The position numbers and the translations under genes are program-made. Under the pieces are notes generated by a model. That model made no database searches. It saw only the letters and a list, made by a program, of their open reading frames with translations, and was not told the DNA's origin. Below, piece after piece: positions 32,038 through 42,060 of a DNA stretch of 64,000 nucleotides. The number at the start of each line of letters is the position of its first letter. Positions within the stretch are counted from its first letter, which is position 1. Source of the stretch: Paraphoma chrysanthemicola (Eukaryota > Ascomycota > Dothideomycetes > Pleosporales > Phaeosphaeriaceae); the NCBI GenBank assembly GCA_020744225.1, contig JAGMWG010000013.1:1178001-1242000 (forward strand), in the 5' to 3' direction.

Positions 32038-34155
32038 ATGGGACCTGACACGCCCCTGCCTCTGCCTCCAGATTTTGACAACCCAGACGATTTTGTGGAA
32101 TCATTACTAAATTTCACCACGTCGTCATGGCTGCTACAAACGCTTTGCGGTGGGGTACATATCTTGGACTTCTACACGAGATCGCCTGATCTGTACTCGG
32201 CCATCCTACCCGAGACATGGCGAGAGTGGTTCAAGAGTAGGGACATCATGGACATCTTGGACCTGCTGATGCGGGAAGACCTTGCGCAATTTGAGTACAG
32301 AGAAGAACATCAGAAGTCTTGGCGAGATGGGTCTATGCCACCCGCAGACTTACTGCAATATGTCAAGGATGTGCGCAAGCACCTCCTAGCTCGCGAGTTT
32401 CCTCCACGTGGCTCTGGCCTGAAGCCTCAGAAGGCTGCCATATCCCGTCACATCGCCATGGGCATGAAAGTCAAGAAGGTGCATGAAGTGGACAACTTCG
32501 CGCGGTATATCGATAGACTCACTTCTGAGGTTGCCGCGTCTGGGAAACAGCCCATCACCCATCTAGTCGACTTCGGCTCCGGGCAAAACTATCTTGGGCG
32601 CGCTCTGGCTGCCGTACCATACTCCAAGCACATTGTGGCTGTGGAGAGCAAGCAGCACAATATCGAAGGCGCCAAAAACATGGACGTGCTTGCAAAACTT
32701 GTACCAAAGACGAAGATCATGAGGAACAAGAAAGAGTATCGAAAATTAACTGGAAAGGGCAAGCAAAGAAAGAAGGGTGAAGTGAGTGGATTGAGTACGC
32801 CCAGCATCAGTGGTGTGGAAGAGGCCGAGGAAACGCTTTCAGAACACCTCCAAGAAGAAACGCTATCATCCTCGCAAGTCGAAACTCAGGGGGAGTGCGA
32901 GGATGAAAACTGCACGCCCGCGGCAGCCTCACACGCTTCCACAAATGGCGCACCAAAGGCTCAGCCAGCTGACAGTCGGCAAGACCCAGTGATAGGAAAA
33001 TCTACCACCACCACAACGCTCCAGATCTATACAGAAGGCCAAGGCAGCGTCCAATACGTCGAGCACATCATTAAAGACGGCGATCTCACCCCTGTCATTG
33101 ATCAAGTACTCGACAGTGCTGGTGTGCCTGACAACGCTACTAAGCCTACATCTGCCGCTGTCGAGGAGCTATCGAATCTGGAACTAGTACCAAAAACCAA
33201 GGATGTCAATGCCATGGTCATCTCACTACACTCATGCGGCAACCTCGTACACTACGGCCTCCGCTCGCTTCTCTTGAACCCACACATCTCTGCAGTAGCA
33301 ATGGTCGGGTGCTGCTACAACCTCGTCACCGAGCGTCTCGGTCCGCCAACATACAAGCTCCCCACTCTTCGCCCATCCCACCCCCGACTCGTTGCAACCT
33401 CGAACGCCTTTGATCCAAATGGATTCCCCATGTCAGAGAAACTAGTCAACTATCCTCTTCCACACCAATCTGCCGCACCTCTCGATGGAATCACCAACCA
33501 CGACAGCTCGCACGACAAAGGCATCCGTCTCAACATCACAGCACGCATGATGGCCGTCCAAGCGCCCTTCAACTGGGGCCGCGAAGACAGCAACCTCTTC
33601 TTCACCCGCCACTTCTACCGCGCCCTCCTACAACGCATCTTCCTCGACCGCGGCGTCGTTTCCGCGCCCGTCGACGCCCAAAATATTACCGGCGCCGTAT
33701 CTGCCAACGGCCACACGTCACACGTCAATTGGACGCCGCCGAATGGCCGCGGACCAGGTCTTTCGTCCGACGGGACTTCGACGCCACTTACCATTGGCAC
33801 GTTGCGCAAATTCGCGTACAGCGATTTCGTATCGTATGTTCGTGCCGCGATTGGCAAATTGACGAGTCCGAACTCGTTTTGTGAAATTGACCCGGAGTTT
33901 ATACGTGGGAAAATGGACGGGTTGACGGATGAAGATATCAAAGCTTACGAAGCCGAATACACGGAGCGTAAGAAGGAATTGAGTGTAATGTGGAGCTTGA
34001 TGGCGTTTAGCGCGGGCGTGGTGGAAAGTGTTGTGGTTACGGATCGTTGGTTGTGGTTGAAAGAGCAGACTGAGGTGGAACATGCGTGGGTCGAGGCGGT
34101 GTTTGAGTATAGCCAGAGTCCGCGGAATTTAGTCGTGGTTGGAATTAAGAAATAA
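32038..34155 (+). CDS. METTL25/RRNAD1-like methyltransferase-domain protein
   Basis: Single exon of 705 aa. The N-terminal region (WLLQTLCGGVHILDFY, ILPETWREWF) is followed by the SAM-binding motif HLVDFGSGQNYLGRAL (175-190) and the acidic strand end VAVESKQHNIEGAK. A poorly conserved, low-complexity insertion (about 230-330) separates it from the second half, with ISLHSCGNLVHYGLRSLL and AVAMVGCCYNLVTERL, which are characteristic of the METTL25 family. The family is a distant relative of Rossmann-fold methyltransferases. The substrate of the fungal members is not known to me. It converges on the aldo-keto reductase gene downstream (243 bp between stop codons). Confidence 0.9.
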   Translation: MGPDTPLPLPPDFDNPDDFVESLLNFTTSSWLLQTLCGGVHILDFYTRSPDLYSAILPETWREWFKSRDIMDILDLLMREDLAQFEYREEHQKSWRDGSMPPADLLQYVKDVRKHLLAREFPPRGSGLKPQKAAISRHIAMGMKVKKVHEVDNFARYIDRLTSEVAASGKQPITHLVDFGSGQNYLGRALAAVPYSKHIVAVESKQHNIEGAKNMDVLAKLVPKTKIMRNKKEYRKLTGKGKQRKKGEVSGLSTPSISGVEEAEETLSEHLQEETLSSSQVETQGECEDENCTPAAASHASTNGAPKAQPADSRQDPVIGKSTTTTTLQIYTEGQGSVQYVEHIIKDGDLTPVIDQVLDSAGVPDNATKPTSAAVEELSNLELVPKTKDVNAMVISLHSCGNLVHYGLRSLLLNPHISAVAMVGCCYNLVTERLGPPTYKLPTLRPSHPRLVATSNAFDPNGFPMSEKLVNYPLPHQSAAPLDGITNHDSSHDKGIRLNITARMMAVQAPFNWGREDSNLFFTRHFYRALLQRIFLDRGVVSAPVDAQNITGAVSANGHTSHVNWTPPNGRGPGLSSDGTSTPLTIGTLRKFAYSDFVSYVRAAIGKLTSPNSFCEIDPEFIRGKMDGLTDEDIKAYEAEYTERKKELSVMWSLMAFSAGVVESVVVTDRWLWLKEQTEVEHAWVEAVFEYSQSPRNLVVVGIKK

Positions 34156-34398
34156 GGACAGTTGGAGCGGTGAAGAAGTTTACGCGGAGGTTGGATATGA
34201 GGTACAGACATCTTTGTGGTGAATAGAAGAGTACGGACGAGGAAGACGAGAGGACAAATACTGTTATGAAGATACTTCTTCATTATCTTGAAGTCTATCG
34301 TGAAGAGTGTACCCAGCCATATTCCACTGATCATCGAAATCCCAGGACTTCATGCCCGGACCATGAAAGTCACATCATCCTCTCCCCCTTATCCCCGT

Positions 34399-35352
34399 CT
34401 AAGCCCTCGACCCCTGATAATTATCAACCGGCGCATCCGCCTTCACACTCTCCCAAATCTGCTCAATCCCCTTGGCCGCCCCCTCACTCAGTTTGCCCTT
34501 CTTCAACCCCCGCACCGTCTGCTCAATCTGCTCAATACTACTCGCGCCAAAAATCACACCATTCTCCTCATCCCCCGCAATCGCACTGTGCTCCGCAACC
34601 CACCGGTACGCCAACTCCGCCTTGGAAATGCCCTCTTGCTCCGCAATCTCGTTCCACTTGACCAACGCAGCGCGCAGAGACGGCTTGTCGTACAGCTTCG
34701 AGTACATGCCGCCAAGCGCCTCTTTATTGAAGCGGCCAGCGCCAGCATCCAGGTCTGCGGCCGTTTTTGTCAGAAACCCGCCTGCGATGGGCGAATATGC
34801 GTAGAACTTGATGCCCAATTTCTTGAGCGTGGGGAAGAGGAGAGTTTCGAGATGGCGCGCGACGGCAGAGTAATTGCCCTGATACACAGTCGGGAGCACA
34901 TAGTCGTTCTTCTTCGAAATATCGTATACCTGCTGGACCTGTTCTGCCGAAAAATTGCTCAAGCCGAAGCGGCGGAATGTACCCTTTTTATAAACTTCGT
35001 TGATTCCAGCGAGGGTCTCTGCAAACGGGATGCTATCGTCCGGGGCATGGAGATACAGGATGTCGAATTGCTTGATCTTGACGCGGTCAAGACTGTCTTG
35101 GGCGTCTTTGATTACGCCGTCTTTTGTTACGACGCCGGGCTGGAAACCCCCTGCGAGCTTGGTGTCGATGATGAAATTGGTGCGCTTTTCTTGTGCGCCA
35201 ATGGCGACTTCGGAGCCGGGGTAGATGCGCGCAGAGTCGAGGTTTTTGACGCCTTCGGCGAGGAGCACGTCGAGGACTTTGGAGCGGACTTCGTCGGTTT
35301 TGAATCTCCCGAGGTCGCCGAAACCTGCGGCGCCAAAGATGGTTTTGACCAT
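34399..35352 (-). CDS. Aldo-keto reductase (AKR7-like)
   Basis: Single exon of 317 aa with a TIM-barrel AKR. The catalytic tetrad is visible: D39 and Y44 in NLDSARIYPGSE, K65 in IIDTKLAG, H102 in LYLHAPDD. The pattern FGAAGFG near the N-terminus, the VVTKDGVIKDAQDSLDRVK stretch, YQGNYSAVARH and AYSPIAGGFLT resemble the aflatoxin B1-aldehyde reductase (AKR7) group. These are NADPH-dependent cytosolic enzymes that reduce aldehydes or ketones; the natural substrate is unknown. The opposite strand is open for 390 codons over this gene, an artefact of codon bias. Confidence 0.93.
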   Translation of the reverse strand: MVKTIFGAAGFGDLGRFKTDEVRSKVLDVLLAEGVKNLDSARIYPGSEVAIGAQEKRTNFIIDTKLAGGFQPGVVTKDGVIKDAQDSLDRVKIKQFDILYLHAPDDSIPFAETLAGINEVYKKGTFRRFGLSNFSAEQVQQVYDISKKNDYVLPTVYQGNYSAVARHLETLLFPTLKKLGIKFYAYSPIAGGFLTKTAADLDAGAGRFNKEALGGMYSKLYDKPSLRAALVKWNEIAEQEGISKAELAYRWVAEHSAIAGDEENGVIFGASSIEQIEQTVRGLKKGKLSEGAAKGIEQIWESVKADAPVDNYQGSRA

Positions 35353-36017
35353 GGTTGCTGGATTATTGAGACAGGTTATGTGGTCGGTATGTTGATTGAC
35401 TTGGTTTGCAGCTACGTTGGAGCTACACTGCTATGTCGAAGGTTGCAAGGCAGCAGGTGAGGTTTGGATTGCAATTGCTCGCGTCCGCAACCTTCCTACT
35501 TATACACGCCCGTGACCCCTCCTCCATATTAGTCCGCTTGCATAGCACCAACACCCCTCCTGACGCCATAGCACGCGTCTTCATGGTTCTAACCAAATTA
35601 GTCAGCACCGAGGCCAGTTGTACCACAATGTGCCCCACTTTGTACCCCTCTCGGCAAATCCCGCACTGCGGCGCAGTGCATCCGTCCACGCCTGCGGAGG
35701 TAACAGCATGCCTCCAGGCAGCGACTGAAGCGGGCGTCGGGCCCAAAATTGCAACGAAGACCGGCGGCGTAGAGGGTTATAGCAAGTTTACGTTATGCAC
35801 CTGCAGCATGATGTCCTGCAGTGGCGCTTATTGAAAGAGCGGCCATTGGTTCGGCACAATTTGATTTCCCTGATTTCTCATCAATGGTACAAGAACCGGA
35901 CGACCTATGATGGCGACAGGATCGAGGACAAAGGATTCATTATCTGGAAACCTTCTTTCTTGAGCATCTTCTGTATGACTAAGACTGTCCAAATCTATGA
36001 TCATCAAGCTCGGTCAT
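35353..36017. other. Intergenic
   Basis: Promoter of the AKR gene and 3' flank of the LCCL gene. Short frames only. Nothing else seen. Confidence 0.45.
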
Positions 36018-37916
36018 CTACAGCGATGGCCCAGGCGCCATGTCTGTCCAGCTCCCATCAGCGCCCCAAACTCCCGCCTTGGTGTAGTCGCCCCTGCCAC
36101 TTCCTCTGAGATATCCAAATCTAAAGTACTCATTCACGCCTTCCATGTGCTTGACCCAGGTCCAACTATCCTGCATGCGCTCTTCATATTCATGATACCT
36201 TTCCACGTCGTTGACAAGGATGCTTAGGCCGTCATAGCTCTTGGCAAACGGAAGGTGGAAGTCAAAGGTAATGTTCGGCTTCAAGTTCCCAAGACCAAAG
36301 TTGTTGTGGATGATGGGCGCCGTGATCAACGGGAGGAGCGAGCCAACGGGAGCATCGCCACGCAGCTCGTTAGGCGTCTGCAGGATGCTGTCGAAACCCC
36401 ATCGGGCGATGCCGTTGATGAAGAGGCCAATGAGGATACCTTGCCAGAGCAGACTTGGTCTATTCTGCATGGCAGTGCCAGGAACAAGGAGCAGACCAAG
36501 GATGTAATGATGAATGCGAAGATTCATCTTTGGGACAGCCACGAGCGCTAATACGCCGGCCACGAGAATGCCATAGATGGCCAGATACTTTGGCAGACGA
36601 CCCTCGACACGGAATGCCCATGCTTGGCCGAGCGCAATTGCGAACAGACTCAGCACAACGATAATGAGTGCTGGAATCGCGCCGGGCTGATTTTTGATGT
36701 CGTGGGGAGTGAGTCGCTCGATTGGAATTTTGTCAAAGGTGTAATTGTTCAATGCGCCAATCCAGCAGCCACCAAGCCAGAGGATAGTCTTTTCAATCTG
36801 AGCATGCAATCCTTGCAATTGGCGCTTGACAGCGAAATGGTAGACAGCATACATGCAGAAGCTCGCCGGCAGGAATCTGCCCAGGGCGATGCTGACAATG
36901 GCGTAGTAGTCTGTCAGATTAGGCGGGTCAGAGGCGAGCGCTACGTGGAAGAAGATGCCGAGGAATATAGAGGGGAAGAAGACGGCCGGCGATGTGGTGA
37001 AGAGGGACAACAGAATGGTGAATGTCAATGAGACGCCGAGCAGCGGCCAGCGCAGATCTCGGCACCTCGCCTGGGTACCAGGTAGGAAAGTAAAGGACTT
37101 GGGGAAGTAGGAGTCGAATGCGATGCTGTTGATGTGCTTCCTGTTGACACTGGGAAAGTTGGACTTCTCCCCAATCTGCTTGACAACACCGCATCCGCCA
37201 GACGCATCGCCGATGAAGCCTGCATGGATAGCTGCACCGCAGATGAAAGAGTCTCCGCGGTAGTACGTGCTTTTCAATGACTGTCGTTTGTCCGTTGGGC
37301 CACCAATAACCAATGGCCGGTAGTTGACTTGTTGATCGCCCACAGCATGAGGATTCAATAGTTGTACGCGCCTGCAATTTGCCGGGCAGCGGAATGGCAT
37401 TGTTACGTTTGCGAACGGCCGACAAAGGTCGCCATTGATTCCACAGTCATTTCCATCGTTCCAGAAGCGATCGGTGCATCTAATCCTCACTGGGCTGCCG
37501 TAGCCAGGTATGTCTGCCGCGAAAGCACTACGATGCAGCACTAACCCAAAGCTCAAGAGCCAGCAGCCGTAGAAGAATATCAACAGCAGCACCTTGTGTT
37601 TCCTCTTGGGGAAGTAGTTGTTGATGAAGCGAATCGGCGCAGTCTGGATCTTGGGAAAGAATGGGTGAATCTTCCACGGCCGCGGTGGCTGTGGTCCTTT
37701 CACCCAGACCACGGTCGCATCCCAAGCACGCTGCAGCCGTGTGGGTATGTATTTGCGTGCATAGTATGGCTCTTGCGCAGGATAGTATTCTTCGTCGGAA
37801 GCTTCGGAAGGCGAGATCAAGATTGCGGACTCGGCGTCGTGTATGCTGCCGTTTTCGTCGTCGCGGTAGATTTGCGGTGGTGCGCCCTCGTCGTCGATGT
37901 CGTCATGCGGTCCCAT
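36018..37916 (-). CDS. LCCL-domain multi-pass membrane protein
   Basis: 632 aa from the first ATG (MGPHDDIDDEG, 37916). The frame runs to 38000, but only from a GTG, with a stop just upstream. An acidic cytoplasmic N-terminus is followed by a first TM (KVLLLIFFYGCWLLSFGLVL) and a Cys-rich LCCL domain: GINGDLCRPF, FRCPANC, YRGDSFICGAAIHAG, GGCGVV. About seven further TM segments follow, with a polar C-terminus rich in Trp and Tyr. Fungal LCCL proteins with this architecture are conserved and uncharacterised. The LCCL module is thought to bind lipids or carbohydrates in other proteins. Likely in the ER/Golgi or plasma membrane with the LCCL domain lumenal or extracellular (inference). Confidence 0.9.
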   Translation of the reverse strand: MGPHDDIDDEGAPPQIYRDDENGSIHDAESAILISPSEASDEEYYPAQEPYYARKYIPTRLQRAWDATVVWVKGPQPPRPWKIHPFFPKIQTAPIRFINNYFPKRKHKVLLLIFFYGCWLLSFGLVLHRSAFAADIPGYGSPVRIRCTDRFWNDGNDCGINGDLCRPFANVTMPFRCPANCRRVQLLNPHAVGDQQVNYRPLVIGGPTDKRQSLKSTYYRGDSFICGAAIHAGFIGDASGGCGVVKQIGEKSNFPSVNRKHINSIAFDSYFPKSFTFLPGTQARCRDLRWPLLGVSLTFTILLSLFTTSPAVFFPSIFLGIFFHVALASDPPNLTDYYAIVSIALGRFLPASFCMYAVYHFAVKRQLQGLHAQIEKTILWLGGCWIGALNNYTFDKIPIERLTPHDIKNQPGAIPALIIVVLSLFAIALGQAWAFRVEGRLPKYLAIYGILVAGVLALVAVPKMNLRIHHYILGLLLVPGTAMQNRPSLLWQGILIGLFINGIARWGFDSILQTPNELRGDAPVGSLLPLITAPIIHNNFGLGNLKPNITFDFHLPFAKSYDGLSILVNDVERYHEYEERMQDSWTWVKHMEGVNEYFRFGYLRGSGRGDYTKAGVWGADGSWTDMAPGPSL

Positions 37917-38621
37917 ATCTGGGAGGGAGCGAAGCTCGTGGCGGGAAGTTGGCGACGACAGGTTGATGGCTGAGACGGGTGTCGCGTCGAACCGCGGCAC
38001 GGCTACTTATCGATAGGGATATTGCGGGGAAGGACGAGAGAGATGGAGAGCAATGCTAGATATGAGAGGGAACGCGGGTGGAGTGGAGCGGTTGGGTGTC
38101 GAGTGAAGGTAAAGGACGAGCTCTGGCAAGCTCCGGGACCTGCATCATGGCGCTGCATGTGCCTCGTGGAGACCACATGGTTGGCCCCGGAACGCGCCAA
38201 GGATCTGCGGCATGCAGCGCCCGTTGCCGGACAAGTGACGGATGGTGGCAGGCATTTCGCAATGCTTTTTCTGGTACATTATGGATGATGGTGCTCAGTC
38301 GATGGAAGTTGAGCTCGCGATACCGTTCCCCGCGGCAGCTGCTGCATGCGGCTTGTTGTGGCCTAGCTCCCATGTTGACAGCTGCCTTTTCGGTGTCGTC
38401 ACTATTTCATGGGGAAGATTTCTAATCAGCCGCCCTTATCGGCTCCCTCGCTCTAGGGCGCGCTGTAGGGCGGACTAGTACCGCGGACAAGAGCTTTGAA
38501 ACCACCTCTGCGCGTGTATCTGTGCAGTTGTAATATCCCAAGAATTGCGAAATTCTCGGCTCCGCCTTAACTATATCATTTGGGAGTAGTCTTGACCGAA
38601 TCGCGCTGCTGTCCCGACACC
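37917..38621. promoter_or_regulatory. Divergent upstream region of LCCL and aminotransferase genes
   Basis: About 0.7 kb separates two ATG codons that point away from each other, so it contains both promoters. Frames inside are short and shadow each other. No clear TATA box. Confidence 0.45.
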
Positions 38622-40487
38622 ATGGTGCCTTCTCATGCTACTGATCCAGGCAACTTGCCTCTGCCCGTCGATCTCTCTCACCACCTGTCACGCAGCACCA
38701 AAGCCCGCGAAGCCTCGAGCATTAAGCAATTCTACAAATACTTCCAGATCCCAGGCATTGCCCAATTAGCAGGCGGTATGTGATATGACATAACCCTCAT
38801 CTGACTATTTGCCACAGTATGCTGATGCTCGACAGGCTTACCAAACGACAAGTACTTCCCGTACGACACGCTCGAAGCCAAGGTAGCGCACCCGAATCGA
38901 TGGCAGCCAACACCGAATAAGCCCGTTGACCCGCCTGCCGACGATCCTCCCTCTGCGCAGCTGTCCAAGGCCAGCATCTCCAAAAGTCGCGATGAGCCAC
39001 CGGCGTCGCGTCTCGTTGTTCCGCATGCATCTGGCGTACCAGACCCCCTTCGCATGATAGACCTCAAGTCAGCACTACAGTACGGTCAGGCTCTCGGCTA
39101 TCCCGCCCTATACTCCTTCATCAGGCAGTTCACCAGAGAGAATCTGCATCCGTCTGTGCCGTACCAGGACGGGCCAGAAGTCATTTTGACATGCGGCTCA
39201 ACAGATGGCTTCTCAAAGACGATACAGGCGCTCAGCAACGAGTGGTCAGCGGAGCATGACCCAGTTGACGAGCGGCCCGGGCTGCTCTGTGAAGAGTATG
39301 CCTACATGAACGCCATCCAGACCGCCACGCCGCGAGGCTTCAACATTGCGCCCGTTGCAATCGACGATGAGGGTATGCTGGCAAAGGGTCCAGGCGGACT
39401 TGAAGATGTTCTAGAGAACTGGGACTTTTCCAAGGGCCGACGCCCGCATCTCATGTACACAGTCACCATTGGCCAGAACCCCACCTCAGGCACACTGTCC
39501 GTCGACCGACGAATCGAACTTTACGCCATCTGCGTGCAGTATGATGTGATCATCATCGAAGATGATCCATACTGGTACCTGCAATTCCCCTCATCATTGA
39601 CAAGCAACGTCACGCCTCGCCCAGCCAAGTCGTCCGGCTTCGAATTCCTCGACAGCCTCATTCCATCCTACCTCAGCGTCGACTACCAAGGCCGTGTTGT
39701 CCGCCTCGACACTTTCTCCAAGACCGTAGCGCCAGGATGCCGTCTCGGCTGGATTACCGCACAGCCTGCGCTTGTCGAACGCATCCTTCGCATCACCGAA
39801 ACTTCCACACAGCAACCGTCCGGCTTCGTACAGTCCATGATTGCAGAACTGATCATGGGTCCGCAGAGCTCCAAGGATCCTGGCAAGGGCGGTGCAGCAG
39901 ACGGAAGTGGCTGGAAAGTCGATGGCTGGGTGCGCTGGCTGGAGGGTCTGAGGGGTAATTACGAGCGCAGGATGCAGACCATGTGCGATGTGCTTGATGC
40001 AGGCAAAGAGGCAGTGAAAGCTGGCCGCCGGAAGTCACTCACACAAGTCGTGGACGAGGACGAAGAATGGGCTGTTGTTGAGAAAACGCAGATTTACTCC
40101 TTCGTGCGTCCACTAGGTGGCATGTTCGTCTGGATCCGCTTCGACTTCTCCTCGCACCCGCTGGCCAAGGAGGTTCCCGCCGCGCGTCTCTCCAAAGCGC
40201 TCTGGGTCTTCTGGACAGCTAAGCCGTACCTCTGCCTCGTTGCACCAGGCGCCATGTTCGCCGCATCTCCCGAGATTCGGGACAAGGATAGTTTCAACTG
40301 CTTTAGGTTATGTTTTGCCGCGTGTCCAGCGGAGGATGTGGAGAGTATCACCAAGAGGTTCGCGGATGGTGCGCAAGCTTTCTGGCGGATCAAGAGTAAG
40401 AGCAAGATTGATAAGTTGTTGGAAGATGAGGAAGGCGCGGTGGTGGATCATGTGACGGGCATGGCGGTGTTGACGGGGATGTGCTAG
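38622..40487 (+). CDS. Aromatic aminotransferase (ARO8-like, PLP class I)
   Basis: Exons 38622-38775 and 38836-40487 give 601 aa. The start reads MVPSHATDPG..., with the family phrase DLSHHLSR..., then IKQFYKYFQIPGIAQLAGGLPND across the intron. Fold-type I aminotransferase features are present: LQYGQALGYPALYSFIR, TCGSTDGFSK, QNPTSGTLS, the IIIEDDPYWYLQF strand and the PLP-binding lysine (K347) in RLDTFSKTVAPGCRLGW. ARO8-type enzymes interconvert aromatic amino acids and their 2-oxo acids in Phe/Tyr/Trp synthesis and breakdown; some also act on 2-aminoadipate. The insertion after EVAHP... (about 65-110) is variable in the family. Location is probably cytosolic. Confidence 0.92.
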
Positions 40488-40828
40488 AAGACATCAACGA
40501 TGAGCGAATGTAGAAACGTCGCTACCATATATCAAACCTGTAGTAATGGGGAATACATGCTTCACATGATAGTGGAAGCACGAGAGAAACTTTCGATACA
40601 TGCGTCCACAACAGAATACTAACACTGCAGAGTCCTTCCCTCCACACCCTCTAAACATCGCCACCACATATCGCACTGACCACACGAGATCCAGAAAGGC
40701 AGTCGCGACCTCGTACCTCGCTTTCCTTACCCATCTACTGCAAAAGCGGGGTAGCTATATCAACCATACCCTCAAAATCTTCGCACCTCATTATAATTAC
40801 CACACTGCACACATCTCACCACTATCCC
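40488..40828. other. Intergenic
   Basis: Short gap between two plus-strand genes. A frame continuous with the GFA gene body begins at 40600 but lacks GFA features until about 40915, so I treat it as non-coding. Confidence 0.4.
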
Positions 40829-42060
40829 ATGGCGACAAAGCACCTCACCGTATCCTGCCACTGTGGCATAGTAACACATACCTTCCCCGTCCCCACCTCA
40901 TCCTCCCCCTCCCCTCGCATCTCTGCAGCTGCGACATATCCCGCCGCATATCCGGCTCCCTCCTAACCTCATACATCAACATCACCCATCCCACGCCACT
41001 AAATCCTAATCCAGCGAAACCAGATACGTCCCATTGCACCGCGTACAAGAGTTCGGATATCCTGCGCCGCTGGTTTTGTGCGGAATGTGGAACGCACATG
41101 TTTTTGGAGTATGCTGGTGATGGCCATTTCGAGGCGGCGACGGGGACGTTGAGGTGTGAAGACGGAGGGGACGGGACGGATGGGATTGTGCGGTTTGAGA
41201 GTTGTATGTGGATTGGGGACACGGGGGATGGTGGGGCGAGTGTGTGGGTGAGGGAGCTTGGGGGGAAGGAGGTTGAGAGGTGGGAGGGGGAAGCTGGTGG
41301 GAGTGAGAAATTGGGGTTGAAGTGGGCGGAGGGGGAAAGTGGGAGTGAGGTAGGACGAGAGGATAGGGAAGCTAAGGATGATAAGGATGAGGATGGGGAT
41401 GAGAGTGAGGTGGTGTATGCACATTGTCACTGCCGCGGCGTGGAGTTCTGGATTACGCCCCCGGATAACAGCTCGAGGGATGCATCGTCTCCATTCCCGG
41501 ATCTTATGGTCCCACACCACCTCTCCTCCCCGGAATCTGCAAACCATGAAAACACGACATGGTGGTTGCAAAACGATGGAACCAGGACAAAGTACCTGGC
41601 AGGAACATGTACATGCCATTCATGCCGCCGAGCATCTGGCTTCGACATTACATTCTGGGCATTTATACCTACATCAAACATCTTCCTCTCTCCACCATCC
41701 CTGCCCTCGCCCGCAGACTCAGCAGCACGCCCAAAGCCCTTCCCACCCTGGCCCCAAGGCTCAAAGTTCCCGACGTGGGGCACAATGCGCACATACACCT
41801 CCTCGCCCGGCGTCACACGTTCATTCTGCAGCGTCTGCGGCGCAAATATCTTCTGGGCCGGCGACTTGGAACATACTGGACACAAAGGGGTACTTGATGT
41901 CGCAGTCGGGTTACTTGATGCCAAGAGCGGCTCGCGAGCCGAGGAGGTGTTGAGTTGGTGGACGGGACGGGTGAGTTTTGTCGAGGAGGGTGTGCATAAG
42001 GGGTTATGTGCGGGGTTGGAGAGGGGGATGGAGGCGTGCGAGAAGGTACAAGAGCGGTGA
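40829..42060 (+). CDS. Double GFA/CENP-V-domain protein with an apparent frameshift
   Basis: Two GFA (glutathione-dependent formaldehyde-activating-like) zinc domains. The first starts at ATG 40829 with TVSCHCGIVTHTFPVP and continues, in another frame, with LCSCDISRRISGSLLTSY and RRWFCAECGTHMFLEY. The second has YAHCHCRGVEFWI, CTCHSCRRASGFDITFW and TRSFCSVCGANIFW. The zinc-binding cysteine pairs are all present. The two parts of domain 1 lie in different frames across the C-rich run at about 40895-40920, and no GT-AG or GC-AG intron reconciles them. One base appears missing, or two extra, relative to an intact gene. The function of such fungal GFA proteins is unknown; the formaldehyde role of the founder (Gfa) should not be assumed. 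An Asp/Glu/Gly-rich linker joins the domains. Confidence 0.75.

Noticed and set aside
34288..35460. 390-codon plus-strand frame
   Set aside because: It is antisense to the aldo-keto reductase, which has a full catalytic tetrad. The opposite frame is open because of codon bias.
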